Shown in pieces: positions 1-11,175 of a stretch of 64,000 nt of DNA. Under the pieces are notes generated by a model. The model was not told the origin of the DNA. It saw only the letters and a program-made list of their open reading frames with translations, and did not search any database. Source of the stretch: Sambucus nigra (lineage: Eukaryota > Streptophyta > Magnoliopsida > Dipsacales > Adoxaceae); NCBI GenBank assembly GCA_949130495.1, contig OX422220.1:125743268-125807267 (forward strand), given 5' to 3'. The translations under genes were made by a program, and so were the position numbers. Position 1 is the stretch's first letter, and each line of letters begins with the position of its first letter.

Positions 1-843
1 TAATTCGTAATTGGCCAAATCCCTCGGTTTGTTTTGACGTCTTACGGTGACGCTGGATAAATATTTTTAAACTATACATTTGGCACTTGTTTAATAAATT
101 TTGGGCTGAGGTCTTTGGTGAAGTTTGGTGTGTTGTTGCTCGTGGGAAAATCAATACACTAGATTATCCAGACGCACATGGTGGTTATAATCATTGTGAA
201 GCTAGATTAAGTGGAGTTCAATGTAGGAGATTATACTACGACTAACATGAAATCTAACTTAGAATGGTTTCGATGTCAAGAATGCCATGGAAAGAGAAGT
301 TATTCTAAGTAATTGTCACTAGATACAATTTAACATACGAGTTGAAATGGTATTAATATTGTTATTTGTCACCTTATAATGTAATTTTGCCGAACGCAAT
401 ATTTACACATTGCTTTTCAAATTTTGGATGCACATGGGTTAGTCATGTTTACTCATCGAGTCATGTCATGCTTCAAAGTTGGTTACTATTGAAATTATTG
501 TTGCAGAGAATCTTAATTACACATACATGTTTTGATGTTTAGTCTATGCCATGTCAAATAGCCCATTTTTTAATACATCATTATTGACCAATATATATTC
601 CAAACTTAGAAACAATGGTAATGTACCACAACAAAAATTATTACACTCCATAGTGGACGGTGTGTTCAAACAAATACATTACCCCATCACAAGTTCAAAT
701 AACACGTGATTGGGCAATGTATTCGTCCAATTTTTCTTATAAACGAGTTAGGTGTATACTAATATTATCAATATTACATAACTTGTGGGATTGTGTGTAA
801 TTTTAGGTTAACTCGTTTAAAATAAAACATGGCTCCATTTACA
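1..843. other. Gene-free AT-rich stretch
   Basis: I see no long reading frame, splice-flanked exon, RNA gene or recognisable transposon end here. The last five bases (839-843, TTACA) are the left target duplication of the next element. Confidence 0.5.
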
Positions 844-1121
844 TGTAACACCCCACTCTTCCACCACCAATATTGTCCCCACTTTAACCACCGCACCCAG
901 TGGTATGGGGTTTTTATTAGCTCTATATCCACAAATTGGTGTCAGTGGGGTTCGAACCCCTGACATGCGCATCATCAATCACATGCCTTACCAGTAGAGC
1001 TAAAAGAACTCGGTGTTAGAAGAGTGCATATTTACATATATGAATTATTACTTTCCCTCACCCAGGCGATGTGGGATGTAACTCTCTGGCTACCAAATCA
1101 ACCATGGCCCAGTCTGTTACA
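844..1121. mobile_element. Small solo LTR (TRIM-like), 278 bp
   Basis: The segment starts TGTAACA and ends TGTTACA, so it has TG...CA termini with a 7-bp inverted end, and is bordered by the same 5-bp direct repeat TTACA at 839-843 and 1122-1126. That is the signature of an LTR left alone after recombination between the two LTRs of a short retrotransposon. No primer binding site or coding sequence follows. The family is not identified. The minus strand carries a tRNA-like pair of Pol III boxes (separate entry). Confidence 0.72.
949..1002 (-). promoter_or_regulatory. tRNA-like Pol III A and B boxes inside the solo LTR
   Basis: Read on the minus strand, TAGCTCTACTGG (991-1002) resembles an A box and GGTTCGAACCC (949-959) is a perfect B box, separated by 31 nt, the spacing seen in tRNA genes and tRNA-derived SINEs. 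The flanks do not fold as a complete tRNA (no acceptor stem seen), so this is a tRNA-derived relic or internal Pol III promoter rather than a tRNA gene. The A box deviates from consensus near its seventh base. Confidence 0.45.
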
Positions 1122-1406
1122 TTACATTATAACATTAACTAGATTACTCGACAAGTGACTTCATTGTATGTGATTTCTCATGCAGGTAATTTCATGTTAT
1201 GAACTATATTCATTCGAGTGACTACGTCGATTTAATTCAAATAATAATCACATATTCAATAATACAAATAGTGGCAACTAATTCAATGCAATTCACACTA
1301 ACTAAACAAATTATACAACATGAAGTAACAAACATACAATCACCAAATATTTATTAACAAATCTTTTATTCAGTTATGCAAATATCAACACCAATTTATC
1401 AAATCA

Positions 1407-1622
1407 ACCATGCCAATTTATCAATGGATATCGAAAATAAACGATGAATTTATTAATTTAACCATGTTAATCTATCAATGGGTTTCGAAAATAAACAAAC
1501 CAATATATGAATTTAACCATGCTAATTTATCAATGGATATCAAAAATAAACAACCAATTTATCAATTTAACCATACCCATCTAACTATGCTAATCGATCA
1601 ATGGATGTTGAAAATCAACAAC
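1407..1622 (+). repeat. Imperfect tandem repeat, about 54 bp x 4
   Basis: Four consecutive units start with ACCAT and contain ATCAATGG followed by GAAAATAAAC-like sequence. The first three are 54-55 bp, the fourth is diverged. The 80-codon open frame over them exists only because the unit lacks stops in that frame; it has no start context or family resemblance and I do not call it a gene. Confidence 0.65.
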
Positions 1623-1649
1623 TTTTTTATTCTATCACATAATTATTAC

Positions 1650-2191
1650 TAGGGATGGCAATTTAACCCGATCCCTATGAGTCCCGCCCTGCCCCGACCC
1701 GACCCTAATGGGGCGGGTTTTAAACCCCGATTAATGAATTAGGAGCGGGGATGGGTTTTAAAAAAAAAATTATTTTATTAAACGGGGCATGTTAGGAGTT
1801 AAGTTAAATAAAACTGCCCCGCCCCGTTTAACTTATGCCTATATAATTACCCTTTATATGTACATTAATTACAATTAAACCATATATATATATACACACA
1901 CACACGCGCAAACACACACACTAAAAAAAAACTTTATTTGTGGGAAAACATGGATTGAGAATTGGGGGATTATCTCACATATTGAAATACAAACCATTAT
2001 AGACCTCTAAGACTATAATGTAATAATTTTAATTTTATTATTTTTAAAATTAACTCAACTTGTAGGAGCCCCGACTGGCTCCGTTCATTAAATGGGTCGG
2101 GTTAGGAGTTAAATTAAATAAAAATCGCCCCGCCCCGTTTATTAAATGGGCGGGTTAAGGTTTTGCCAAACCTGCCCCGTTGCCATCCCTA
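1650..2191. mobile_element. Non-autonomous hAT-like element (542 bp)
   Basis: The ends are a perfect 12-bp inverted repeat (TAGGGATGGCAA / TTGCCATCCCTA). Perfect 8-bp target duplications ATTATTAC lie at 1642-1649 and 2192-2199. Eight-base duplications and short inverted ends are the hAT hallmark. Subterminal regions are filled with G/C runs of the type CCCCGCCC and GGGGCGGG in both orientations, in an otherwise AT-rich body. No transposase frame is present. Confidence 0.88.
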
Positions 2192-2198
2192 ATTATTA

Positions 2199-2571
2199 CG
2201 ACCACATTTGGTTGCCTCAAAATTGTAAATTGGATCATTCATTAATTGGTCTATTTACAAATTAATTCATTAATTGCGGTTGGTTTCATTAATTGTCTCC
2301 TTTTAGCTAATGTGTAAAATCTGAAATATGATCATTTCACAAAAGACACGAAATGAATCCATTTGAAATATGAGTAACATGTTTTTCTCTCTCCTCCTCT
2401 TAATTTGTTTTTATCTTTTTTTTTCCTCATAGAACCTTAATATCGAATTTTAGATTACCAAACATTACGTAAAATTAGATTTAAACTCATTTCAAATGCA
2501 CTCATTTACAATTTACTAATTCATAATGAACCAATTTACATAATCAAAAAATTTGCGCAACCAAACACGGC
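2199..2571. mobile_element. Tourist-like (PIF/Harbinger) MITE, about 373 bp
   Basis: The two ends are inverted copies sharing TTTGGTTGC followed by AAATTGG(A/T)TCATT-like sequence, flanked by TTA at 2196-2198 and 2572-2574. TTA/TAA duplications and a TTTGG-containing end fit PIF/Harbinger MITEs. The left duplication lies inside the 8-bp hAT target duplication of the preceding element, so the hAT copy landed at the border of this MITE. The end repeats are imperfect and the exact ends are inferred. Confidence 0.6.
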
Positions 2572-2744
2572 TTAAGGAAATATGTATTTTTTTTTATAAA
2601 ATTTAACACATTTTAATATTTATTTTGACAACCAAATACTCAAAATAACAATAACATTTTACACGATATCCCAACATTTACATTTCCACTTCAAATAAAA
2701 AAAACAAATACGAAGAAACATTTTGAGATTTAGTTGAAATATAC

Positions 2745-5362
2745 TGTAACAACCCTCGCTTTTGAGAACTTATTTTATATTTATTTACTATGTGAAGTAA
2801 TTATATATAAAATGATGGAATATGGAGTAAGTATTAATTTAATGAAGAAAAGTTAATATTTACTAAAATGTTGCATATTTACCTTATGTGTAGGTAAATA
2901 TCACCATGTTGTGCTTTATTGCGTCATAAGATTTAAAATGACATTATGGTTTAAAATAAAATCGAAACTTGAATTGAGTTATAAAATTTCTAAATGATAA
3001 TTTGGAGGGCGTAGTTAGTCCCGAAATGTGCGAGATAGTCGAAATAAGTGCCATATCGTATTTTGATGTTTCGGGCACTTTTGACTGGTTATAGCTTAAA
3101 TGTGTAATTGCGAGTCATTTTATCGCGGTATTAGTCATTTAAGTTGGAATTTAGACTTAAGCTACGATTTTTTTTTAAGTCTTACATTTCATTTATTTCT
3201 CTTAAGTGCATTTAGTGACCTAGAGAGAAAGAGAGAGGAAGAGAACTTTGGAGAGAAAGAAGAAAAGAGAGAGATTCAAGCTTGGAGATTGTTGCTACTA
3301 CAAGAAAATCTGAGATTCCTACACTAAGGCAAGTTTTCTACTTGCTACTATGTGATTTAAGATGAATAATTAGTATTGATAGTTGTGGATTAGTTATGGT
3401 TTAACAAAGTTAGGGTTTTTATGGATTTATGGGTTTTGAATCCTTGGAGGTTGATTTAGATGGGTATTGGTGTAAATCATTGTTGTTTGTTGCATTAATC
3501 AGTTGGTGGCAATAAATGAGCTTAGTTTGGGTATTTTGGAGTTGGGTGAAATTGGGAGTCCAAGACTCCATAGCCAAACTTGGCAAATTCGCAGGGCCGA
3601 ATCGATTCGGCCATGTCCGAATCGATTCGCCCAAGGGGCGTTTACAGGTCTACAAACCCGAATCGATTCGAGTTAAGGCCGAATCAATTCGGCTGAAGCA
3701 GAAAGTTGGATTTATCTTCCGAACCGATTCGCTTTTTGGGCGAATCGATTCGCTTTGTGGGGTGAATCGATTCGGACCCTGCTATTTTGAGTTGATTTTC
3801 CCAACTCAAATTTTATCCTTTTTCTTTAGGCTTAGGACCTAAGAACCTTCTTGAATGAAGTAAACTTAGAGTCCTAGAGTTTTAGTTGAGTTAAGTCACT
3901 ACCCTACATTAGGATTGGGTTACACGGGGCTTATTCCTGATGTGTACAAATTGAGGTTAGGGAAATTCTTTCCTTTAGTACATTATTTGGAGTTTAGGAG
4001 TTGTAAGCCCATACTTGGAGACTTTAGGGGCTCACTGGAGGTATATAAAACCTTGGGACTTGTAGAATTATTGTGATCACTTGGAGAATAATTCGGGACT
4101 TAAAATATGATGAATATTCAATGATAATTGGTTTCGGATAAAATGAAACATGCATTTGGATAATGGAAATGAAAAATGAGATTTAAATGGTAAATGTTAA
4201 TTTACTTAAACACACCTCTCTAAATGCTATCATAAGGGAAGCTCGCGCATGAGGTGATGTCCCCTGACTAGTGAACGCAGGGAGACTATAGTCCTCGACC
4301 ATGTGCGGGATTGCTATGTGTTTATTCTGCGTTAGTGAGGTAATTCCGGGTATGGTTATGACTCACTCGCAGGCATATGGCCACTTCCCGACGTGCTTTA
4401 AGTGACGAGGTTGTCTTGTTTGATAGGCCCTGGAAGATGATAGTCATTTAGGGGCGCGCCCAGTGGGAAAACTCGGAGGGGCGGTCTTAGAATCGTTATA
4501 TGTATAAGAATATAACCATTCTGAATTCAAGTGGACCTGAAATATGTGAAATGCCATAAGTGCATATGATGGTAATTATATTCCTGTTAAGGAATGAAAG
4601 ATGAAATGAAATGATGAATAATGATGGAGACTTTTAAGTAATGAGGTTTAATTATATTTTCTCGCTTAATTGAATGAAAGTTATAATCATTTAAATGGTA
4701 TTCTTATGCTTAAAATTATGTTGATAGATTCTCATCTACATCATTCATGATTAGCTGTTCATACCTATCATGCTTCTTATTCATCTGGTAATCATATAAA
4801 AATAGGGCCTGACCCGTTCATTTTCCTTGTTGTGCATGATATTGTATCCGCTCTGGTGCTCCGCCGTAAGGGCGCCCGTTTTGATATCCCTACTCCTATG
4901 CTTTTGAGGAGCTGTAAGACTTTGCGGATATTACAGGATGTGTTGTTAGACGCCTTCATTTTTGTATTCTAGATATGACCGGGTCCTTCACTAGGGCGTG
5001 TGACCCAAACTTTTGTAACTGTTTAATGAATGTATTATGTAATTTATTAAACTGTTGTAATACGATGTATGTAACTGTTGACCGACAGCATAATCGGTCC
5101 TCTTATTGTATATTTGTTATGGTTGTAATATAAGCTCTTTTGGAATTTCACTTTCTCTTCGGATTGGGTTGTTTAAATTTATTTTCTTAACTTGTAATAA
5201 AACTAAAATTTTAAATTTTGGCAACCCGTTTTATGAATTATTGGATGGTTTTCCCGTATACTTATTTTATTGTTGGGATGCTGAGAATGATTTCCATCCA
5301 TGATTCCGTTATATTGGAGTATCGGGCTGGCCACCCCTTATTTCGGATCACGGGTTGTCACA
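2745..5362 (+). mobile_element. Solo LTR, 2618 bp
   Basis: The element begins TGTAACAACCC and ends GGGTTGTCACA, which are nearly inverted copies, and is flanked by the perfect 5-bp duplication TATAC (2740-2744, 5363-5367). No PBS, polypurine tract or gag/pol sequence is inside, so I read it as a long solo LTR of Ty3/Gypsy type. Orientation is inferred from the TGTAA...CA order only. It contains a cluster of seven CGAATCGATTCG palindromes. Confidence 0.82.
3598..3774. repeat. Seven copies of the palindrome CGAATCGATTCG
   Basis: Copies lie at 3598, 3618, 3659, 3680, 3720, 3741 and 3763. Four are perfect and three carry one substitution. Spacing varies from 20 to 41 bp. The unit is self-complementary, so it reads the same on both strands. 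It sits about one third into the solo LTR. Confidence 0.9.
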
Positions 5363-5367
5363 TATAC

Positions 5368-6253
5368 AAATCAATATAATCAGCCATATATACACAATTT
5401 AAAACAACCTATATTCATATTAAATTTCCTAACTATTATAACAAATACCAACAAACAAAACCATATAACCCACAAATCAAAGAATGAAAATACATACAAC
5501 ACAATTCAAATTTATTAACGAAAAGTAAAAATAAAAAAATAGTGAGATTTCCCTTCGTCGAATTAGTATTAGGGTTCGTTTAATAGCCTTACAATTCTAA
5601 GGCAAATTCAGAATAGTTGAAATTTTTTGAAATTTTTTAGCTTTTAAGCTGGTTGATAGCGTTAATTTGCCGTGAAATTTGCTTTCCATATACAACACCC
5701 CTTAAGCACAATTTGCTACCTTTGGGTGGGAACTAATTCTTTGGAGGGGGGGGGGGGGTAGGTTTTTGTTTGCCACCTTTGGGTGGCAAATCACTAAAAA
5801 CCATTTTTTTAAACTATATATATTTTATAAATATATAAATATATATTATTTTATAAATTTGGAACTAAATATATTTTGCATACTTTAATATATATGTATA
5901 TTTCGTATATTTTAATATATATGTATATTTCGTATATTGGGTATATTCCATATATGTATATATATCGTATATTCCATATACTTATATATTTCATACATTT
6001 ATATATTTTAAGATATATGTATATTTCGTATATTTAATATATTTTCTAAATTTTTATATTTCGTTCGTTTTATATATTTTGTATATTTAATATATTCCAT
6101 ATATATTCCATACATACATATATATATATATAAAATTCCGTAAACAAATTTTCTACATTTATATCTATTTTCTAGCTTTTGTGTTTGATAGGAAATGTGA
6201 AAATTGATGATTTTCCAAGTTGTATCAAACCGACACATGTTGTAAAATATTCA
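5368..6253. repeat. Gene-free stretch: poly-G tract and TATATGTATATTTCGTATA-type simple repeat
   Basis: A poly-G run lies near 5745-5758. From about 5810 to 6130 the sequence is a degenerate AT-rich repeat built from TATATGTATATTTCGTATAT-like units. No gene is supported; short open frames here are a by-product of the repeat. Confidence 0.7.
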
Positions 6254-6259
6254 TCTATA
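6254..6259 (+). mobile_element. Left piece of an outer Helitron 5' end
   Basis: TCTATA here plus TTATACCTCC beginning at 11205 rebuilds the same 5' terminus (TC..., preceded by A) that starts the inner Helitron at 6260. The inner copy appears to have inserted between A and T within the end of its relative. Confidence 0.5.
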
Positions 6260-6292
6260 TCTATATTATACCTCTAATACGATAGTATTAGA

Positions 6293-6514
6293 GGTTTTAA
6301 TATAATTTAATGCAGAGTTCTCTTAATCGATTGTTTAAAGGAGTCCTATATTGAACTCTCTTTCTTTTCCCAACCATTCAGATCTCCCAAAATTATAGTC
6401 ATTGGTTTTAATATAATTTAATGCAGAGTTCTCTTAATTGATTGTTTAAAGGAGTCCTATATTGAGCTCTCTTTCTTTTCCCAACCGTTCAGATCTCCCA
6501 AAATTACAGTCATT
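6293..6514 (+). repeat. Tandem duplication, 111 bp x 2
   Basis: Units 6293-6403 and 6404-6514 start GGTTTTAATATAATTTAATG and end CAGTCATT or TAGTCATT, with only a few substitutions between them. It lies just inside the Helitron 5' end. Confidence 0.9.
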
Positions 6515-6819
6515 TACTTGAAACCTTCCATCTCCTCTTATTATAACAGTCCATCTCCTCTACTACTATTCACTTTGTCAATCGTCGAAACCATCAAAAC
6601 TCATTTATATTCTTCTTCAGAGATGCAAGTTAGGTCCTACCTTTCTGACCGGCGATATCCTGGTCGGCAGTGAAGAAGGTTATTGGAATATGACGCCTCC
6701 GGATTTAGGAATTCTCTAGCCACACACTTTTTCAGACGTTTTTTCTTCGTCTCTGGACTTATTAGCTAACTCTTCTTGGAAATTTTAGGTAGCTTCAATC
6801 TCCAGGTTGTCATGTTTCT

Positions 6820-7033
6820 TTATATTTTTGAAGCATACTGCTTATGAGTATGCCAGAAGAGGTGTATTTTTAGCCCCCGTTACTGGAAGAGAGAACCGAC
6901 TTCACGAAGTTGCGGATAGAGCCCGATAACTTGGATCCCTTAATCGTATTGTCATTTGTGAAGATGTTTTGGTCGTCCAACACTGTAAGATATTTGTGTA
7001 TGAATCCATTAAAAACTTTAGTAGAAATTAAAC
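6820..7033 (+). pseudogene. Captured exon of an 11-beta-HSD/steroleosin-like short-chain dehydrogenase
   Basis: Translation from about 6832 gives AYEYARRG, then GRENRLHEVADRAR, a stop codon, and later DVLVV and CKIFVYESIKNF. This follows the order of the plant HSD (steroleosin-type) short-chain dehydrogenase family: the AYEYARRGA segment after the Rossmann glycine motif, the RRExxLxEVAxxAR helix, and the DV...C..FV segment before the NNAG motif. The glycine motif itself is not found upstream. An in-frame TAA follows ADRAR, so this is non-functional. It lies inside the Helitron and is best read as captured gene DNA. The continuation is at 8378-8467 after an interruption. Confidence 0.65.
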
Positions 7034-8335
7034 TAGGGCACATAATAAATCTAGGCAAGAAATTAAATGCAAAGCATGAAAATAAATGAACAAGGCAAGA
7101 AAAAGTATCCACTTACATTAATGTGTGTCAACCACCAAGAAAATGGAGGAGAGGGGTTTATCTCCAGAAAATCCCCAAAGAAATTAACCCTAGGTTCTAA
7201 GATAGAAAAGAACTAAAAATCTAATTTATTACATGATATCTCAAAAATAAACCAAGGGGTCTATTTATACTACTTTGGATTAAGGAAGAAAAGAAAAAGA
7301 TAAAAGAAAATAAAAGGGGTAAGTTCCTAAATATACAACAAAAGAAAAAGAAGAAAAAAAACAAAAGGGATAGCTAACAGCAAATATCGGACCAAAACAG
7401 AACACCGATCGATCGGGCGTGGTGACCGGTCGACCGCGTCAAAAGGGAGGACCATACTGTCTCGGACTCAAGCCAAAACTCCAATCACCGGTCGGCTGCC
7501 GGAGCTTGGCCGGTCGATCAGTCATAACTGCCAAGCCCACCACGCAGCACAGCTGCTTCGCACAGTCATAGAAAACTCAAGACCCATAAAAAATGCGTAG
7601 ATATATAAACCGAGACCACCAAAACCCACCTCCGTGTCCAATAATCAAAACCAAGCTTTAACGAAAATCAAAACTTGCCAAAAAACCCACTTCCACCATT
7701 AATGACCTTCCAAACTCCATGGATGGAAAACCCATGACCCAATTGCGTGTGAAATGGTCAAAACCTGAGACAAGATCCGAATCAAGCTCCAATTTGACAA
7801 AATAAAGACCCGAGCAAAATCCGAGCCTAGGGCCAAATCGCCATCTCCAAAAGTGAGTTTGCTGTAAAAAACGATGTTAGGATACAAATGGAATTAATGA
7901 AATTGTTATTAAAAGAGAAAGGGACACAATGGTAATGAATTAAATTGATAATGAATCTCTTATAATTCTTTCCGATTAAAGGTCCGTGTTTTTTACGTTT
8001 GAACTCCGATTAGAGCACCGTTCACGTCCACGCAAAGTTTGGCCCGAGGAATACAACTTTCATGAAGACTTTGGGCAAAAATCCCGAAGTGTAAAATTAC
8101 CGAAATGCTCCCGAACGTGCGAATCGCGACGGAACTTAACCAGAACGCACTCAAACTTCATACTAAGTACCGTAACACCTATAAAAGCTCAATAATACCT
8201 CAAACAATATGTTAGCATATAAAACGAAGGTTGTCTGGTTATCGAGCATAATTATAGCAATTACGGTACCCGAGGGGGCTAAAATGCATAGGTTCGAGGG
8301 TAATTAAATGCATTATTCGATACAAATCGGTTACA
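7034..8335 (-). mobile_element. LTR-type insertion splitting the dehydrogenase relic
   Basis: The dehydrogenase exon order is interrupted by about 1.3 kb of unrelated sequence. On the minus strand it starts TGTAACCG at 8335, has a TATA-like GTATAAATAGACCCC (rc of 7256-7270), and contains a cluster of CCGATCGATCGG-type palindromes. These are LTR-like traits, but I found no matching target duplication (right flank TTATC), so ends and class are uncertain. Part of the interval may instead be intron of the captured gene. Confidence 0.4.
7405..7522. repeat. Palindrome cluster of CCGATCGATCGG / CGGTCGACCG type
   Basis: CCGATCGATCGG (7405-7416) and CGGTCGACCG (7427-7436) are perfect palindromes; imperfect ACCGGTCGGC and CCGGTCGATC copies follow near 7487 and 7509. 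The block is organised like the palindrome blocks in the LTRs at 3598, 44484 and 52352 but with a different core. Confidence 0.7.
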
Positions 8336-8377
8336 TTATCTTCTTTTTCTATAATTTAATATGTTGTTCAATTCATC

Positions 8378-8467
8378 AGTGGATCATCTGGTGAATAATG
8401 CTGGGAGGGCTCCACTCTGCATTTTTGAAGATTACCCATGTGTCTCTGATCATGCTTTAGGCATGGT
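8378..8467 (+). pseudogene. Second captured dehydrogenase exon (NNAG motif)
   Basis: A frame from about 8379 reads VDHLVNNAG, then FEDYPCVSDHALGM, ending at a GTAACT that can serve as splice donor; an AG precedes the frame at 8377-8378. NNAG is the structural motif of classical short-chain dehydrogenases. The LVNNAG...FED...SD order fits the plant HSD/steroleosin group and continues directly from the fragment ending near 7033. No further exons with the catalytic YxxxK were found. Confidence 0.7.
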
Positions 8468-9141
8468 AACTAGCCTTTCTCCTTTTTTAGCCCTATTTGG
8501 TTCAGAATTGAAAAAAAATTTACTTGGATGAAAAGCTATAAAAGCATATATAATTTCTTGATAGACACAGTAGTTCATAAAATTTAACTTTCGAATTGAG
8601 AATATTATTCATCCATTTACTTTTTACTTGAATGGAAAATATATCTCTCCATCTCTTACCACAAGGTCCACAAATAATATTATTAGTTTAGTTTCTTTGA
8701 TTTGATTTATGTGTTATCTAATTCTTTGATTCTTATTCTAATTCTTTGCTTTAACTTTCCTTTTTCATATCTGATTTTCAGTTGGCTTGATTTTTATTTT
8801 TGTATTTTGTATTTTTATTTTTGGCTTTCATTTTACATTTGCAATCACTTTTCAATTTTAGTATGTTGCTTTTTTAGTGTAAATTGGTGGGTTGTAAATC
8901 TGAGTTAGTTTTGTAAATCTGAGTTGGTTAGATTCGTTCGTAATATTTTTTTTTTGCAATTATCAACGATGAAGAAAATTCGTTTTTGTGGAGTTTTTTT
9001 TTGAAAAAATTCTTTTTTTTTCTGTTTTATTTATAAAGGTCGGAATTTTTCTTGCTAAAACATATTTTTTTACTTTTTACTTTCTAGAAATATTTATTGT
9101 TATTGAAATTATTTTTTATTTGTTGACAACCATTTTTTATA

Positions 9142-9362
9142 GGATCAAATACTAAAAACTCCCTCAAATAGTTTTTAATACAAATTTAGTCCAAGCATTT
9201 TATTTTGTATCAAAAAGTCCCTTATTTTCTTATCTTTAAAGATCTACGCCAGCGGCATGGTAAAGTCTTTTTGGCATGGCGAAGGACTTTTTGGTGTAAA
9301 AGAAAAAGGCTTGGACTAAACGTATATTTAAAAAAGGTCGAGGACTATTTGGTATATGCCCC
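9142..9362. mobile_element. Mutator-like MITE, copy 1 (221 bp)
   Basis: It is flanked by the perfect 9-bp duplication TTTTTTATA (9133-9141, 9363-9371). The ends are inverted copies of GG(A/G)NCATATACCAAATAGTCC-like sequence, and the arms continue with a second inverted block around TTTAGTCCAAGC / GCTTGGACTAAA. Nine-base duplications point to the Mutator superfamily. It sits inside the Helitron. Confidence 0.82.
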
Positions 9363-10312
9363 TTTTTTATATGTCAAAAATAATTTTATATTGTTGAAAA
9401 TATTTTTTTATGGCTGGAAATAATTTTTATTTGTTGGAATCTATAATTTTATTTCTGAAACTATTTTGTTATTATTGGAAATCATATTTTGTTTTCTAGA
9501 AATAATTTATTATTGCTGAAAATTACTTTTGATTTTTTGGAAATTATTTTTTATATGTTGGAAATATTTTATATTTCTTAAAATAATTTTTTCATTGCTG
9601 GAAATATTTTTCATTTATGGGAAATAATTTTTTATTTCAGAAACTATTTTATTATTGCTGGAAACCATACTTTATTTGTTGAAAATTATTTTCTGAATTA
9701 TTTTTTCTAGAATTTTTCTAGATTTTAAATATTTTTTTAGTATTTTTAAGAAGTTTTAAATATATATTCGTATATTCTGTTTTCTTTAAAAAAAATCATG
9801 TTTTTTTATATTTTTCGATATTTTTTAGGATTATAATTGTTTACGAATTTCCATAGTTTTATAAGTTTTTTTTGTATTTCAATGTATGTTTGAGTAGTTA
9901 TTTTAAATATATTTTATGAAATATTTTTTTGTAGAATTTTGCAGATTTTAAATAATTTTTTTGCTATTTTTTAGAATTTTTAAATATATATTGGTATTTT
10001 CCTATAAATAATAATTAGTTTGAACTATTATAACTGAATGGAGTGGTGTAAAATTGAAATTTCTATTGATAAATTGGCAACTATAACATTAATCAAATTT
10101 TCGTAGTTGGCACAAAAAATAATTAGTAGATCAGTTTATCTTTCTCACTTACACAATTACTTTTAGATTTAAATAATTAGTAGATTTATATATATTATTT
10201 CTATACTTAAACTATGAACATTTGTTTAGTTTTAGATTCAGTTCTGAATTAGTATTTTATTTTGTTTGCTCATACACTGTTATATGTCTCTTGATTTTTA
10301 TTTATATATGTG

Positions 10313-10610
10313 ATTTGGTTTAACAAGTTTCGTTATTTTTTTGTTCGTTGCAGGTGGTAAAAAATGCATTTGGTTATACATGTAAACCATGTTCTACTTT
10401 CCATTTATAGTTTTCTTTTATTTGGAATGTGGTTTCGAATTTGTAACCAAGATATGACAACGATGAGTTTGGTTTAACAAGGTTCACTATTTTTTTGTTC
10501 GTTGCAGATGGTCAAAAATGCATTCGGTTATACATGTAAACCATGTTCTACTTTCCATTTATAGTTTTTTATTTGGAATGTGGTTTCAAATTTGTAACCA
10601 AGATATGACA
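10313..10610 (+). repeat. Tandem duplication, about 150 bp x 2
   Basis: Two diverged units share TTTGGTTTAACAAG, TTTTTTGTTCGTTGCAG, AAATGCATT(T/C)GGTTATAC and TTGTAACCAAGATATGACA. They start near 10316 and 10468. The GTTCGTTGCAG segment resembles an intron acceptor, but no coding exon follows it. Confidence 0.75.
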
Positions 10611-11175
10611 GCGATGGTTTTGGGTGAGTTTTTTCAGATTTGGATCTTGATCAACATCCACGCTTCTTTGATTTCAGAGTATATCGCTCGGACAATTACT
10701 TTCAAACCACATGTTTAAGGTTTGCTTTGCTGGAGAGTACGAAACGTCAAATCCACATTTCTGAAATATTCACTCCCATAGAGACATGCTGTAATTAAAG
10801 ACACAATTGATACTTTATGAAACCCATTTCATAAGAGACATTTTTATCATGTGAGATGTAGATGGAGGGATTCTAGATACTTTAATTTGGTTACGAGAGA
10901 ATAATACAATTAGTTTCCTCAAATTATCTTTCTCACTCTATTTGTGAAGATGTATAGAAATTGATTGTTTTCGAACACCTTCAGTGTTCCCGTATCTATC
11001 TATTTATGAACTATAATATTTTAGTGGTGTTTTGTTTTGTGTTTATGCAGGTATTTTAGCTTACAATCATTGTAACTTTCACATTAAAAATGATTGATTA
11101 TTTGATCATATTTATACATTGAAAAATTACATATACTCAAGCATCCCCAAAGTACATTACGTACAATTATTATAC

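Noticed and set aside
949..1002. A real tRNA gene on the minus strand
   Set aside because: B box is perfect but no acceptor stem or anticodon arm can be paired; treated as a Pol III-like relic.
1410..1652. 80-codon open frame
   Set aside because: Lies wholly in the 54-bp tandem repeat; no start context or recognisable family.
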